64,000 nt of DNA from Oncomelania hupensis. Its lineage: Eukaryota > Mollusca > Gastropoda > Littorinimorpha > Pomatiopsidae. Both the position numbers and the translations under genes were made by a program. The notes beneath the pieces are model-generated. The model had not been told where the DNA came from. It worked only from the letters and a program-made list of their open reading frames with translations, and did no database searches. The stretch is from NCBI GenBank assembly GCA_036898135.1, contig CM072522.1, positions 4,950,151-5,014,150 of the forward strand, written 5' to 3'. Below, in pieces: positions 11,168 through 22,529 of this stretch; the first letter of the stretch is position 1, and each line of letters opens with the position of its first letter.

Positions 11168-11475
11168 TATTTAATCGTTCTTATATAGCGCTTTTCCAGC
11201 TCAAGAGCTGCTCAAGGCACTGGCCGATACAGGATCTAACTCAAGCCGCCCGAGACGCCCACCCGCAGCCTTTAGGCGCATGGTCTGACGCCCGGACAAC
11301 TGAGCACAATCCTGGGCAGCCAGGGATGGGGGAGAAGGACCTAGGTGCATGCTGGGTGTGTTCTTGTCACCGGCACTCACCCGTCTAGGACACGAGCGTC
11401 AGGATCTTTAAAGTCCGTTATGATGGAACGTATGCGACACAGACTAGAACTCGGTTTTTACTCTCATCCGTTTTA
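11168..11475 (-). repeat. R2 SINE-like repeat, copy D
   Basis: Reverse-orientation R2. It reads TATATAGCGCTTTTCCAGCT first and ends with AACTCGGTTTTTACTCTCAT. It lies inside the 10432-11834 element and is therefore younger than it. Confidence 0.85.
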
Positions 11476-11840
11476 GCAACTGTATGGCGACGATATGTAG
11501 CCATACTTTCGTACTTGCAAAGATGGACATTTTGCGCTTATGTTGTGCCATAGCCTTTTGTTTATTATATTAAAAAGATATTGAAGTGTATATTAAACTT
11601 TTGAGTGCAAAATTAAAGGGTTTTCGCTTCTTTTCTGTTTTTTTTTTTCTGTCCAAATTTAGGGCACCGGTGTGGGTTGCTTCCCTTGGCCCAAATACGA
11701 AACTGCCGAGTAGAGCTAGCTGTAGCAGACGAATTATTTTGCGGGCCAAGCGGGCCCTTCGTTTTTCAACTTTCCGAGCCCGAAATCAACTTTGCGGGTT
11801 TTTGGCCCCGGGCCCCTGCTAATTTCGAGCCCTGAACACC

Positions 11841-14809
11841 TCATAGTCTTTCTCAACAACAAAGTCACAAATGTCTTCTCTTTTATTGCCAACGGGCTGA
11901 GCATTTAGCCCGATCAATATATTAGTCAAAGGCTTTGACTCGTGATTACATTTTTTTCATGCTTTAATCAACAACCACTGGGCATGGATGTGCATCAACA
12001 GATATGGATACTTTTGACATTGTTGATATTTGAAATGCTGATAAGATCAACTGATGGATACGTCGGCATCTACTACAGAGAAAACTTTGATTTTTTGCTG
12101 CTTCATTTTCCTCTCTTTGTTCCCTTCACAAGGCCAAGTTGTTTGCAGTAAGACAACAAACTGAAAGTAGTTTCTCATTACATTGAGCACCAATGAGTTC
12201 TTGGAGTATACTGTAACCTGCATTTTATTATCTACACCACCATGAATCACAATACCATAAAAACAACACAAAAGCTAGGTACCGGCAGCCAAATTTTTGT
12301 TTTGAATATCATTGTTATTTTTTGTTGTTTTGTGAAACTGCTTTGTAAAAAAATAAAAACAAACAAAAAATTAAGTCTCTATCTTCGATAGTTTTTGAGA
12401 TACATCATTTTATCCTTGCAGAACTGCGTCACATAGGAAAAAACTTAATATTTCCCCAACTTTGCAGCCACAGACTGCTCTTTACTTGCAATATATATAT
12501 CATCTGTTGCTCTTATGTTGATCTATATGTTATAGACAGTGCATACACATGCAATAAAGTTATTCCTTTAAGTTGTTTTGGAACACCATATTGCTAATTT
12601 TGCAAAAAAACCAGGATTTGCTGTGTGCGAATTTCACCGCTGAGCCAAACTGGAGGCCTGCAAAACCCAAACTAATTATCTGAGACACTTAAAACTTCTT
12701 ATTTGTGAATAAAACAACATATATACAGCTACAAGAGATTTTTATATTTTGAAATATTTAGTGCTAATTTGTCATATTTCACTGATTTGCAGGACGGAAA
12801 AAGTAAGATTTTAAAGGGTGGTTTACTGAAAAAGGTTATATCTCAATAACCACAGCAGCTGCATGCATAAAATTTTGCAGATGACTCAAAAATACCTGTT
12901 GCTGTGCAGGTAAAGCTAAATTACTTGTAAAGTCCAGAAACTTTTTTGTCAGTTGAATTTAAAGAATCAATTTAATATGGCTGCAATTTCATGTCCGTAA
13001 AGACACCAACATACACTTAAAAAAACTATAAGTCCAACTGACAGCAAATTTTGCACACAAACTTATGACAATGTATGTAGTAGTTCAGTATTATGTATTA
13101 AAGAGAAATTCCATGCAGAATGAAGATGCAATGTCACTGCAAAATTAAACGACTAGTACTACTTTAGTACTTGCACACACTCGAATGGCTGTGGATAGAC
13201 GTCAGTCCCCAAATCACCAGTTACTATAAAGTTTTGTTTAACTTTAAGGTCTCATGTTTAAATGCCATAATTATCAACAAGTATAAGCCACAAAAAGTAC
13301 ATTGTAAATATTAATAAATACTGTAATCGGTTTAAGGGAAAGATGGGATAGTGTGGCAGCAGGAAGAGTGTTCGGAGTGTAGAGGGGGGCAGCAGAGGGG
13401 GACCTGATTTGCTATGCCTGTTGCTATGCTTCCTAATGAATAAATAACTATGATGATTCACTTTCTCACTCCTAAACTATCACCACTACACTCCAAGATT
13501 AAGTATTTATTTTTATATCTTTTTCAGAGAGTGATAACTATTTATAAATGTTGTAATTACTATTACTATATTATTAGTTGTAAACATAATCATATCATAT
13601 CATATAGGCCTACTCACGGTAGCCTACTGTCTTTTATTTTTTAATTGAAATATCATACACATCGCCTCATAAAAATATTTTCTGGTCTGTCAACATCTAA
13701 AGGAATCGTTTATAAACTAATCTAACCGTGCGTGTGTAGTTATTTCACAGATCTTGTCCCCGCCAACGAAAAAAAAAAAAAAAAATTCAACCCATGATCG
13801 ATCAATGTTTTGCCATGCGGCCAATCTCTCCCTTTAAAATATGCAAAATATCACAGCTGATACACATTCTGTTAAAAAATCGATTAATCTGAATATCTTT
13901 AATATATTTGTTTGTTAGCCGCAGGCAGCAGTACGTACCGAATAGTTCTGATAGCTTGGTCATAAATGGATCGAAATCCATGCTTGCAATAGCACAGCCA
14001 GCCGACTCCATGTTTTGAACCGAACGCAATACAGTGCCTCGCTTTCTGATTGACGCGCTCAGTTAGAGTTGCTTCCCTGCCATAGTTTCGTATACCATTA
14101 AATTCTTCGGAAAATGAGCTTTTTTTCGGTATGCGGTTTATATAGTTGTTTTTTTCTAGGTTCCTGCCAATAGTGCTTTGAAAAAAGGTCAAAATTTTAT
14201 GCGTTTTCTCTTAAGAAATGTTTCTCAAATTTAAAACTGTGCATGCTATTCGAAACTTCGTATGCGCAGTGTTTTCATTTTTCTATCGACTGGGATTGGT
14301 TTGTACAGTATGAATGAATTGGTTAGAACGAGGCTTGGAAACTTCTGTGACAGGGGGTCACGGCTTTGTTATTTTTTGTTGGTCGGCCATTGTTCTCCAG
14401 TCGAGTGATGCGGTAAATCGGTAAGCGTGTTATCGGGACACACACAAACATTCTTGTTCATGATAAAAAAAATAAACAACACTGTAAATACAGTACAGAT
14501 TTATCTTTATTTTTCATTAGTTTATTATGTCCTGAACCACAACATAAATTCAAAAAGCTGGTTTAAAGAGAGCCCAAATTCGGGAATTCCCCATACTTTC
14601 CCACATGACTGAATGGAGGCTGCCGGTACCTACAAAAGCAGCAAGTAATTAAATTCAGTTGGTGAACAAAGTTCCACCTAGCCTAATAATTAAGCATACA
14701 CTACACAAAGAGTCAAGGATATTTTGATTCAAAGAGTACCAAAAAGTTTACAATGAAAATCCACAAAAATTATTCCACTGGAATCTGCACATGTGCAATC
14801 TTATGAAGA
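11841..14809. other. unassigned intron sequence
   Basis: About 3 kb of AT-rich sequence. Short open frames have no motifs, and no repeat shared with the rest of the window was noticed. It may contain older decayed repeats that cannot be seen by eye. Confidence 0.5.
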
Positions 14810-14815
14810 GAATGG

Positions 14816-15750
14816 CAGACGTGCCTACCATACGATATTTGAGCGTATTTTTACGAAATTTGACTTGCTAGTATGACCGTACGCCAAGTGCGACAAAAGT
14901 ACAAAAAAAATAAAAATTAGTTTTGTTTTTTGTTTTAAGACGCAAGTTTGGCGAGTTGTCGCCTCTAGTAGTTTGGGGCTCTTAGATGACCACTTCATGG
15001 ACGCCATCTTATGCAAACAGGCAGCATGTCATATCCAGCAAAACGCTGTCTTGATTCTTCAAGTGACTGTGAAGATGAAGCTACAAGTAAAAAATCTGCT
15101 AAAAAAAGCCCAGAAAGCAGGCTTTTATAACGGCCTACAGTGAGACATGGCCATGCTTCCCCACACCACACATGAACTTTTGCAGCTGAAAAGTGCTTAT
15201 TCACAATTGTTGCACAACAACAGTATAAACATTGAAAACCTCAATTCAAATCATTGTCATTTTTTTCTTCTTCTCCCAATGTGTTATTGTTTTATTGTGT
15301 TGTGTTTTTGTTTTGTACTTTTTAAGGATTGTGGGCAGAGCAAAGTTAAGTGGCATATTTGAATCACTTGTTATTTGTACTATAGTATATAGTTTTTGAG
15401 TTTTTGAGTGTGGTATCAATTCTTTTTAAAATGTTGATAAACACAGCATGTTGTTGTTGTATCAAATTTTATTCCATCAGATTAACATAAGTTGTACTGA
15501 TAAATGATAAACACAGCATTCACTGTGGCCTTTTCTTGTATCAACATGTGAAGAAATCGATAATTTTGTACCCAACTACAAATGTGTTGTTACTTTATTA
15601 TCATAAATTGGAATTTAAAGAACCCTTTAAAAAAAAAAAAAACAATTCCTGTTCTAATACGCACAGCCAAAAGTACTACTTTTTGTCTCAGAATACTAAA
15701 AGTTGCTGTATTAGAATACTATTAAAAAAATTGTGTGGTAGGCAGGTCTG
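14816..15750 (+). mobile_element. CAG-ended DNA transposon, 935 bp, 6-bp TSD
   Basis: The left TIR is CAGACGTGCCTACCA and the right end is GGTAGGCAGGTCTG. GAATGG is duplicated exactly (14810-14815, 15751-15756). The interior keeps a transposase-like N-terminal stretch (CLDSSSDCEDEATSKKSAKK near 15050) and, after frame changes, LKSAYSQLLHNN, matching the 5549-6805 element. The zinc-finger core is missing. It carries a nested 55-bp insertion at 15450-15504. Confidence 0.9.
15450..15504 (-). mobile_element. 55-bp retroposed 3' end with 15-bp TSD
   Basis: The 15-bp TGATAAACACAGCAT is duplicated on both sides (15435-15449, 15505-15519). The insert, read on the reverse strand, runs from TTATCAGTACAAC through an AATAAAA signal to a (CAA)n tail. 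The same sequence is inserted independently at 45151-45215. It looks like an extremely 5'-truncated LINE 3' end. Confidence 0.85.
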
Positions 15751-15756
15751 GAATGG

Positions 15757-16240
15757 TACCAAGAGAAAAAAAAAAGGAAAATGAAGAGATAAATTAAAAA
15801 AGAATAAGATAAAAACTTCATCTCTTTCAAGAATTTACTTGTGGTTTACAGTCAACACAAATACACACCACAAAAACAATATTGACATTGAGAATAAAAC
15901 TCATTCATTACAAATACAACTATTGTGCGCCATATAAGTGGACATTGAATTGGATATGAATCCAACAACTTTATTATCTCTGTGAGAACATAATATAATT
16001 TAAAAAATGCAGGATTATAATTTGCATAGTCAAACATGGACACAAGCACATATATTGTACAACTGGTTGAATTTATCCGTTAATCAGACGTACAGAATGT
16101 ATAGTGGTATAAAAGTATTTAGTTCTCAAGGTACAAATCTTAGGCATTCGGAAGCACCGGCCAGGTCATAGGAGCTGGAATTTGTGAGCAAGCACATGGC
16201 TTTCATCGTGGATGAGGAGCATCATCAACCTTGCAACAGA
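15757..16240. other. no recognisable feature
   Basis: AT-rich intron sequence without shared repeats or coding motifs. Confidence 0.5.
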
Positions 16241-17194
16241 TATGACATGGAGTTACTCCCATTTAACATTCCCATCTTTGACCCTTAGGCTGACTTTACT
16301 TCCATGCCCCCACAGGGTCAGCTCAGCGTGTAGAGCGTGGGGGGGGGGGGGGGGGGGTGGACCAGCCAGTCTCTCTCTGGCTGGGGAGGACCAAGCTTAC
16401 CCACTCCTTTATCTTATCTTTATTCTCATTTTCTGCCTTACTAGTCCCTTCACCTATATTCTTTTCAACATTAAATGCTCTTCCATGATGAGCTCTCCAG
16501 CCAGTGGTCCTAGCAGGGCAGAGGGTGTTTGTCATCAAGAGACCCAAGCTTCACCCTACATTTGTGACTTTTGCCACCATTCACCTATATTCTTTTCACC
16601 ATTAAATTCTCTTCCATGATGAGCTCTCCAGCCAGTGGTCATAGCAGGGCAGAGGGTGTTTGTCATCAAGAGACCCAATCTTCACCCTACATTTGTGACT
16701 TTTGCCATGGCCAAGTTGCCAGCCACTTACGGTGGGGTGACTCCTTTCATTCCATCGCCGGTGCGCTGCTACCATTGCCAACTATGAGCTAGAAATGGCT
16801 CCAAGCTAGAAATAGATAGCCGGGTGTTTGATGTTTATGTGAGTTGTCACCACACACAACTCCTTTGTCTTGCTTCTTCATTTCCTGTCCTTTCACCTAT
16901 ATTATATTTCACCCTAAATCCATTTCCACTAACTTGGCAGCTTTTCCATTTTCTTTCTTCTGTTCTTTTTATCCCTTCTTTCTTCCCAAAATTCTCCCCT
17001 GTACAGGCAAGCCTGCGTTAGTTCCGCATGGCCAGAGGCTGGATAGTTGTGGCCTGTGTAAAAATTCCACAATCGTGAATGCGGAGGGTCTGGCATGAGG
17101 GGCGACCCCAAGCCTATGGATGTCACTGACCATCCATTGTCCCTTCCCTAGCACGGCAGCTCTCCTAGGGTGACCGTTTATTTCTGCCATCGTT
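16241..17194 (+). mobile_element. probable LINE-A 5' region with a 131-bp tandem duplication
   Basis: The block from CACCTATATTCTTTTCA to TTTGTGACTTTTGCCA is present twice with a 131-bp period (from 16451 and 16582), and a partial third start is at 16895. A poly-G run lies at about 16339-16357. It directly precedes LINE-A ORF1, so a 5' UTR role is inferred from position only. Confidence 0.4.
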
Positions 17195-17349
17195 GAACCT
17201 ATGCCTCAATGACAACACACAAACAAAAAACAAAACTTTTGACGGACTGGACCAAACTCATGGACATGATTCTGACAGTGACATGAAAACTAGACGTACA
17301 TCCAAAGAATCTGGACTATTCAAAACATGGCCACGCTTCTTGATATTTA

Positions 17350-17465
17350 GGATCCTATCATATCCTATCCTATCCCGTAATTCAGAGGTCATAAGCACCA
17401 CAGATGATCGTTTAACCAGCATACTCTATCTTTCTCTGTTCTCAGCAAACCTCATGGCAGTTTTG
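17350..17465 (-). mobile_element. LINE-B 3'-end fragment inside LINE-A ORF1
   Basis: Starts with the family tail (TCCTATCCTATCCC) and continues into the LINE-B 3' end (CACCACAGATGATCGTTTAA). It is only about 115 bp, so strongly 5'-truncated. Confidence 0.85.
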
Positions 17466-17893
17466 CTGAAGTGGTCTCAACAAACACTTTGCCAAATATG
17501 CTCAAATCTATCTCATCAATAATCTCTGTCTCTGACAAACCTGCTTTAGATTCGCTTCTGAATTCTCTGAAACAATTGACAAAATCGCTAGATAAACGTC
17601 TTTAGTGAAAGAAAAAGTTAGTATTGCCTCTAGTAATCAGCAGAGGTTGAGCCAAAGCAGGCTGACTACCACTATGTCACCTCCTCAGGTGAACGCGCGG
17701 TCGGCAGCGTCAAATGCTGCTACCACACCTCTACACCCTGTTGCGCCTCCGGGACAAAAGAGGACGTGAAATAAAACATGCTACTTTTATTGATTTGTAT
17801 CATGACCTTTTTAATACAATGGAACATTATAGGCCTTAAAGCCGACTACGAACAGTTGCTCCTGCTTACTAAAAACTGACCTAGTGTAATTTG

Positions 17894-18886
17894 CAGAGGT
17901 GCCAACCAGTACGGATTGACCGTATTTAATTCTGGCGAAGTGAATTAAATACGGAAATACGGTAGCTTTTATAAAAATGCGGAGAAGAAGTTGCCGATCG
18001 TTTATCTTTGCCAGCGGTGCTTCTGTACTGGTTTCTGGTCTCAGAATAGTACTCCTGCACTCACTGAACGTCGCTGTGTGCCTGCGGTATTTTCTGACAC
18101 ACTTTTTGATTCATGACTGTACCCTAATCAATCAAGTGATGAAAGCCGAATCAAGCATGCGCGTGGTTTTTACCCAACCGCTAGACCCGAATCAAGAACG
18201 TGATCCATTTGTCCAATGAATACACTTGTCCCACCCTACCCTACCTTAACCCTAGTCTAAAAATAGACCTGTACGAGTTCCCTCCATAATAGTCTAAACC
18301 GCCTTTCGGAGTGTTTCAAAATCGCGAAAATGGCAGGACGTGGTAGGCGCAGAAAAAGAAAAGCTGCTAAGTCTGATGACAAAGCCGATTCCTCATCAAA
18401 GAAAACAAAGCCTGCAACTAAACGACTGCAAGATTTTCTGCATTCATATACAGAAGCACATCCATGCATCATTGCGTCGAAACTGTCAACAAAGTACACA
18501 CGCTGTACTGTCTGTGGCTTCGATTTTTTTATAAGTCATGGTGGCTTTGACGATGTTGCCAGGCATGTTGCATCTGCTAGACACAAAGCTTACTTACTGT
18601 CCAAGATCATGCTGAGGATTCTCCTGATCCCTGTATCCATTGCTTTTATTGGAAAGACTATCAGTATCATTCATTTTAAGTAAAACAAGTGTAGTGTTCA
18701 ACAAGCTAATTTTCATGGTGATTTTAGAGGACTGAAAATAGCCTGCTGTTTCAGAATTAAGTCTGTCGTAACTTTATAGTCTCATAGGCTGGGTTTTGCG
18801 AGAAAAAAAATACTGACAAGTGTTAAAAAATACTGACAAACGGGTCCGGAAATACTGACAAGAAGATTAGGTGGTTGGCACCTCTG
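17894..18886 (+). mobile_element. CAG-ended DNA transposon, 993 bp, 6-bp TSD
   Basis: The TIRs are CAGAGGTGCCAACC and GGTTGGCACCTCTG. AATTTG is duplicated at 17888-17893 and 18887-18892. The LINE-A endonuclease frame resumes right after the duplication. It encodes an intact zinc-finger protein (18330-18683) but no DDE domain, so it is non-autonomous or an internal-deletion copy. Confidence 0.93.
18330..18683 (+). CDS. transposon zinc-finger (DNA-binding) protein, 117 aa
   Basis: The ATG at 18330 (MAGRGRRRKRKAAK) opens a basic N-terminus. A C2H2-like finger spans residues about 52-85: CTVC, then HGG, then ARHVASARH (C-x2-C...H-x5-H). It resembles the N-terminal BED/C2H2 fingers that bind TIRs in hAT-like transposases. 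The C-terminal 30 residues look like read-through past a deletion. It may be translated as a DNA-binding protein without a catalytic domain. No host role is implied. Confidence 0.6.
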   Translation: MAGRGRRRKRKAAKSDDKADSSSKKTKPATKRLQDFLHSYTEAHPCIIASKLSTKYTRCTVCGFDFFISHGGFDDVARHVASARHKAYLLSKIMLRILLIPVSIAFIGKTISIIHFK

Positions 18887-20904
18887 AATTTGTCTACAGG
18901 AAACTTTTCTGAGTCCTAATAAAATACTTCAATTGTCTGTATACTCTTGCTTGCAATCCAATGTTTCTCGTGGGAACACTTTATGTGTTCGGTCAGACAT
19001 TTTATTTAGCCCAGTTATATTGACCACAACCTTAAAGACTATTGCTTCTCGAATAGCTTTATAAAAAAAAGTAACAGTCTGCTCCTTATAGTTATCCCCT
19101 TCAAAACAATATGCAACGCTGACTTAATAAACTTGATAGACCAACTCCCATCTCCCTTCGTGATTAATGGGGATCTGCACTCCCCCAGATGGGGAAGTGA
19201 CCATCAGAATCCCCAAGGCAAAATTTTGGAGAATGTTGTCAATAACCTCAACCTCTGTATTTTAAATTCAGATTCCCCTATGTATTGTAGCCATTGAGGA
19301 ACATTTTCTAATTTAGACCTTGCTTCCTTTTTTTTGGACCTGGATTGGAAACCTCATTCGGATCTCTGCGGGAGTGAAAATTTTCCTTTTTCTAAAGTTT
19401 CTAGAAGATCAATCTGAAGAACCCAAGCGGTGCTGGAATTTCAAAAAAGCAGATTGGGACAAATTTGGACACTCCGCAGCTTGTCAAATTACCAATGACA
19501 CTCTAAATTCGGAAGATCTAGCTTTGGAGTTTTCTAATATCGTAATAGAATGTGCTTCCTAAAATATACCCAAAACGTCTATTAAAAGCAGTGCTCCGAA
19601 GACCCATTGGTTTGATGAATGCAAGACTCATCACCAAACAAAAGAAGCCCAACGAAGTTATCACAATTCGTCATCTGCTCATTATTCCACAAAATTCCAA
19701 AACATAAGATAAAAAAGAATGAGAACTCTGCTTTTTTGATCTGATAATTGTGAACCATATAACTTTCCCTTTTCTATGGAAGAATTGACAGATTCCATCT
19801 TGAAATCCAATAATTCTGCTTCCGGCCCTGATGATATTCATTATCAGTTAATTTTGCACCTGCCGAAAGATTCCCTCAAAATTCTCTTGGCTGTGTTTAA
19901 TCATATCTGGTCTTCTGGTTCCTTTCCCCATCTTGGTGGGAAGCAGTTATTGTACCAATCCCTAAACCTTGTAAGGATCACTCTGATCCAAACAACTACA
20001 AGCCCATTGCCCTTACAAGCTGTTTGTGCAAAACTATGGAAATAATGATCTATGCTCTTGATATCTCTCAATGCGGTTTCCTCAAAACAGGAGCACTTCA
20101 GATCATCTCGTTTGTTTAGAGTCGTTCATCAGAAACGCATTGGTTTAACGGTGAACATGTTGTTTCTGTGTTGTTTGATCTAGAAAAGTTGTGTGACACG
20201 ACTTGGAAATTCTGGATTCTAAAAGATCTCCTGGACTTCTGTGGGAACTTACCTATTTTTATAGAAAATTTTTTAACCAATAGAAAGTTTCACATCCGAT
20301 GGCTGCTCTTTATCAGATCCTTTTGAGCAGGAGATGGGTGTCCCTCAGGGTAGCATTCTTTTTCCTCTTTTGTTTAATTTTAAGATCAACAACATAGTTC
20401 AAAACGTTAAATCTGGCATATAGATAAATGCTTGCTTGATGATTTCTCCATCTCGGCTAAGGGTAAAGCCTTGGCAGGGGTGGATAGTCAACTTCAGCTT
20501 GGCATAAATAAAATTCAGGGGTGGGTTGAAGAAAACGGCTTCAAATGTTCGCTTTCTAAAACTGAATGCATTCATTTTCATTGCAAATAGAACCAGGTTT
20601 TGAACCCTTCTCTTCATGTTTATGGCCAACCCATCAAAGTTTTTAAACAAGTAAAATGTTTGGGTATTATTTTTGACAGCAAATTTACTTTTCTGCAGTA
20701 TATTAAATACCTGAGGGAAAGCTGCCAGAAAGGTCTTAATCTTTTGAAAGTTATCAGCACAGACTGGGGAGCAGACATGGTTTTGCTAGGGAAGCCTATT
20801 TGAAAGCCTTAAATCCAATCCATCGTCTTCGGTATTGGGCAAACCTATGGCACCCATAGTTTCCTTTAAAAGGAGAACCACCACCATGGTGACAAGTGAC
20901 AAAT

Positions 20905-21100
20905 AATAATAATAATAATACCGGATGCTAATACGCGCTTTACTTCGAATGATTTCGAACTCAAAGCGCGGCGACCTATACCAACATACACGCTCACGTG
21001 CAACAAATATATTACAGACACACAACAAGGACAACAGTATACAAAGGCATACACGTGGTGTAAAGGCAGGGAGATCGCTATTAGAAAACTGAAAGTTAAA

Positions 21101-21132
<32 letters not shown>

Positions 21133-21311
21133 TTAATTTGACTGCATCCAATATTATTTTGAAGGGAGGGAGGAAACCGGAGTGCCCGGAGAAAACCCTC
21201 GGTGACCTCAATAGTCTCGTAGCTAAGTCACAAACGTTCGCCCCTTGCGGGAATCGAACCCGCGACCTTCGGCATAGGAAACCGGCGACTTATCCACTGC
21301 GCCACGAGGCC
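20905..21311 (-). mobile_element. tRNA-Arg-derived SINE, copy 1
   Basis: Read on the reverse strand, a tRNA-like head (21240-21310) contains A- and B-box regions (GTGGCGCAGTGG, GGTTCGATTCCC) and an anticodon loop TTCCTAT (CCT, Arg). A central CTCCGGGCACTCCGGTTTCC block follows, and the element ends in an (ATT)n tail at about 20905. ACAAAT flanks both ends as a possible short TSD. It is inserted into LINE-A copy 1. It is not a functional tRNA gene: the anticodon stem is mismatched and it is embedded in a repeat. Confidence 0.85.
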
Positions 21312-21611
21312 ACAAATCCTTTTCTGTCTGCCATATTTTGTCTGAATGTGCTGATCTGGTTGATGAAAGAGAAAGATATTTTAGTTTGATACCTTTTAAT
21401 GAGATTTTAAAAGTATTTATTAGTCAACACCTGTTTCAGTGTTTACATGTTTGTTTTAGTGCATATAAAACATATTGTCTTGTTTGTATTCTTGGTTGGA
21501 TTTTATTGGTGAGACTGATTTTATTTACATCTTGTATCATATTTAAATTTTAAAAGTTTAATCTGATTTTGCTTAATTTTGTGTGGTCCTGATTCGGCTC
21601 TCGGCTGGACC

Positions 21612-21944
21612 CTTTACTCCGAGGATATGCAGACTTCAGCTCGCGATTAACTATTTTCTCCAACAAAAACAAACCCCCAAAATCCCACTTATGATTGTGT
21701 TCTAAACCCTTTTTTTACGCTTACATACTGTCAACACACATTTTTTGGGTTTGGTATCGGAATACAGATCAGTCTGGGGGCGTTTCGCACTTCACCGAAG
21801 GCAAGTCTCTACGCTGAGGCTGGGGAAACTCCCTTGGGGTTCTGTAGGCTTCAGCTCGCCATGAACTATTTCTGAAAGCAAAACCCAAAAAATCTGATTG
21901 TGTTCTAAACCCTTTATTTACACTTAAATATTCCAACAAACCGA
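21612..21944 (+). pseudogene. LINE-A ORF2 fragment (region after RT)
   Basis: Frames read SLYAEAG, then after shifts GVL and ASARHELF, and a conserved block translating near DCVLNPLFTLK. This fits the segment between RT and RNase H in Jockey-type ORF2 (compare 44515-44560). An ~85-bp segment appears twice. It is cut by R1 copy 3, and LINE-A sequence resumes at 24298. Confidence 0.55.
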
Positions 21945-22526
21945 CAGGGGTTGCCGGGGGTTTCAGTATAAATGGTATCCCCACTTTCTGGAAATTTAGT
22001 GCTTTAAATTTCCACTGTCACTGTCTTTCTCCTTTTCTTTTTCTCATTCCTACTCTGTTCTATCAATCTACTATACTATCTTCTTCTTCGCTAGACCAGT
22101 CACCTACCTTTTTTCTTGAAACTCTTCCTGGATAAAACTCCTCATTTGAGTGTGAGGTCTTTTGGATCAGCTTGGAATTATTGGACGCTTTCTGCCAGGT
22201 GGTCACTGGGGCTTCCTATGATGTTATTATTTGGCAATGTATGAATTTTATATGTATGTGTTTTGTTGATATTTTATAATTTTTTATAATTATATTCTAT
22301 TTTGTTTTTGTAAACGATAAATTATATAGCCTCAGCGTCCCCTGCGTGGGATGTCTTTATTGTAAAGTGACCAGCTGGTGGAGTGCCTTCAGTGTTACCA
22401 CTAGGGTTGTTTCGGCAGATCTTTTATGCGGATAAGGGGCGAGTCCTCTTTCAGTGAAGTTGTGGTCTTGATTTTGCAGTCCTGATTCGGCTCTTTGCAG
22501 TCCGCTGGACCCTGTAAGCAATGAAT
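21945..22526 (+). mobile_element. R1 retroelement, copy 3
   Basis: Contains the TATAAATGGTATCCCCAC start and R1 body. Its 3' end GGTCCTGATTCG... (here GTCCTGATTCGGCTCTTTGC) is the LINE-A-like version. It abuts the LINE-B tail directly. Confidence 0.85.
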
Positions 22527-22529
22527 AAC

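Larger units (their letters stand above)
10432..11834. mobile_element. CAG-ended DNA transposon, 1403 bp, 6-bp TSD
   Basis: The termini are CAGGGCTAGAAATTAA and the complement of CAGGGCTCGAAATTAG. AACACC is duplicated at 10426-10431 and 11835-11840. Subterminal regions are rich in GGGCCC/GGGGCC blocks. The interior holds a (CA)n microsatellite and a later R2 insertion (11168-11475). No transposase remains. The TIR sequence is hAT-like in style, but the TSD is 6 bp. Confidence 0.85.
17195..21605 (+). mobile_element. LINE-A copy 1 (Jockey/I-type), nested and decayed
   Basis: ORF1-like sequence begins near 17230 (HDSDSDMKTRRTSKESGLFK, then TWPRFL). ORF2 endonuclease fragments appear at about 17810-17893, 18887-19000 and 19130-19330 (IQWNIIGLK, CNPMFLVGT, PSPFVINGDLHSPRWGSDHQ). 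RT fragments follow: SASGPDDIHYQLILHLP (19776-20045), GVPQGSI near 20335, and KCLGIIFDSKFTF near 20660. The 3' end at 21550-21605 reads GTGGTCCTGATTCGGCTC. Many frameshifts make it dead. Three later elements interrupt it: a LINE-B piece, a CAG-ended transposon and a SINE. Confidence 0.8.

Noticed and set aside
16212..16619. 135-codon protein
   Set aside because: It runs across a poly-G tract and the 131-bp tandem duplication. The translation is a by-product of the repeat.
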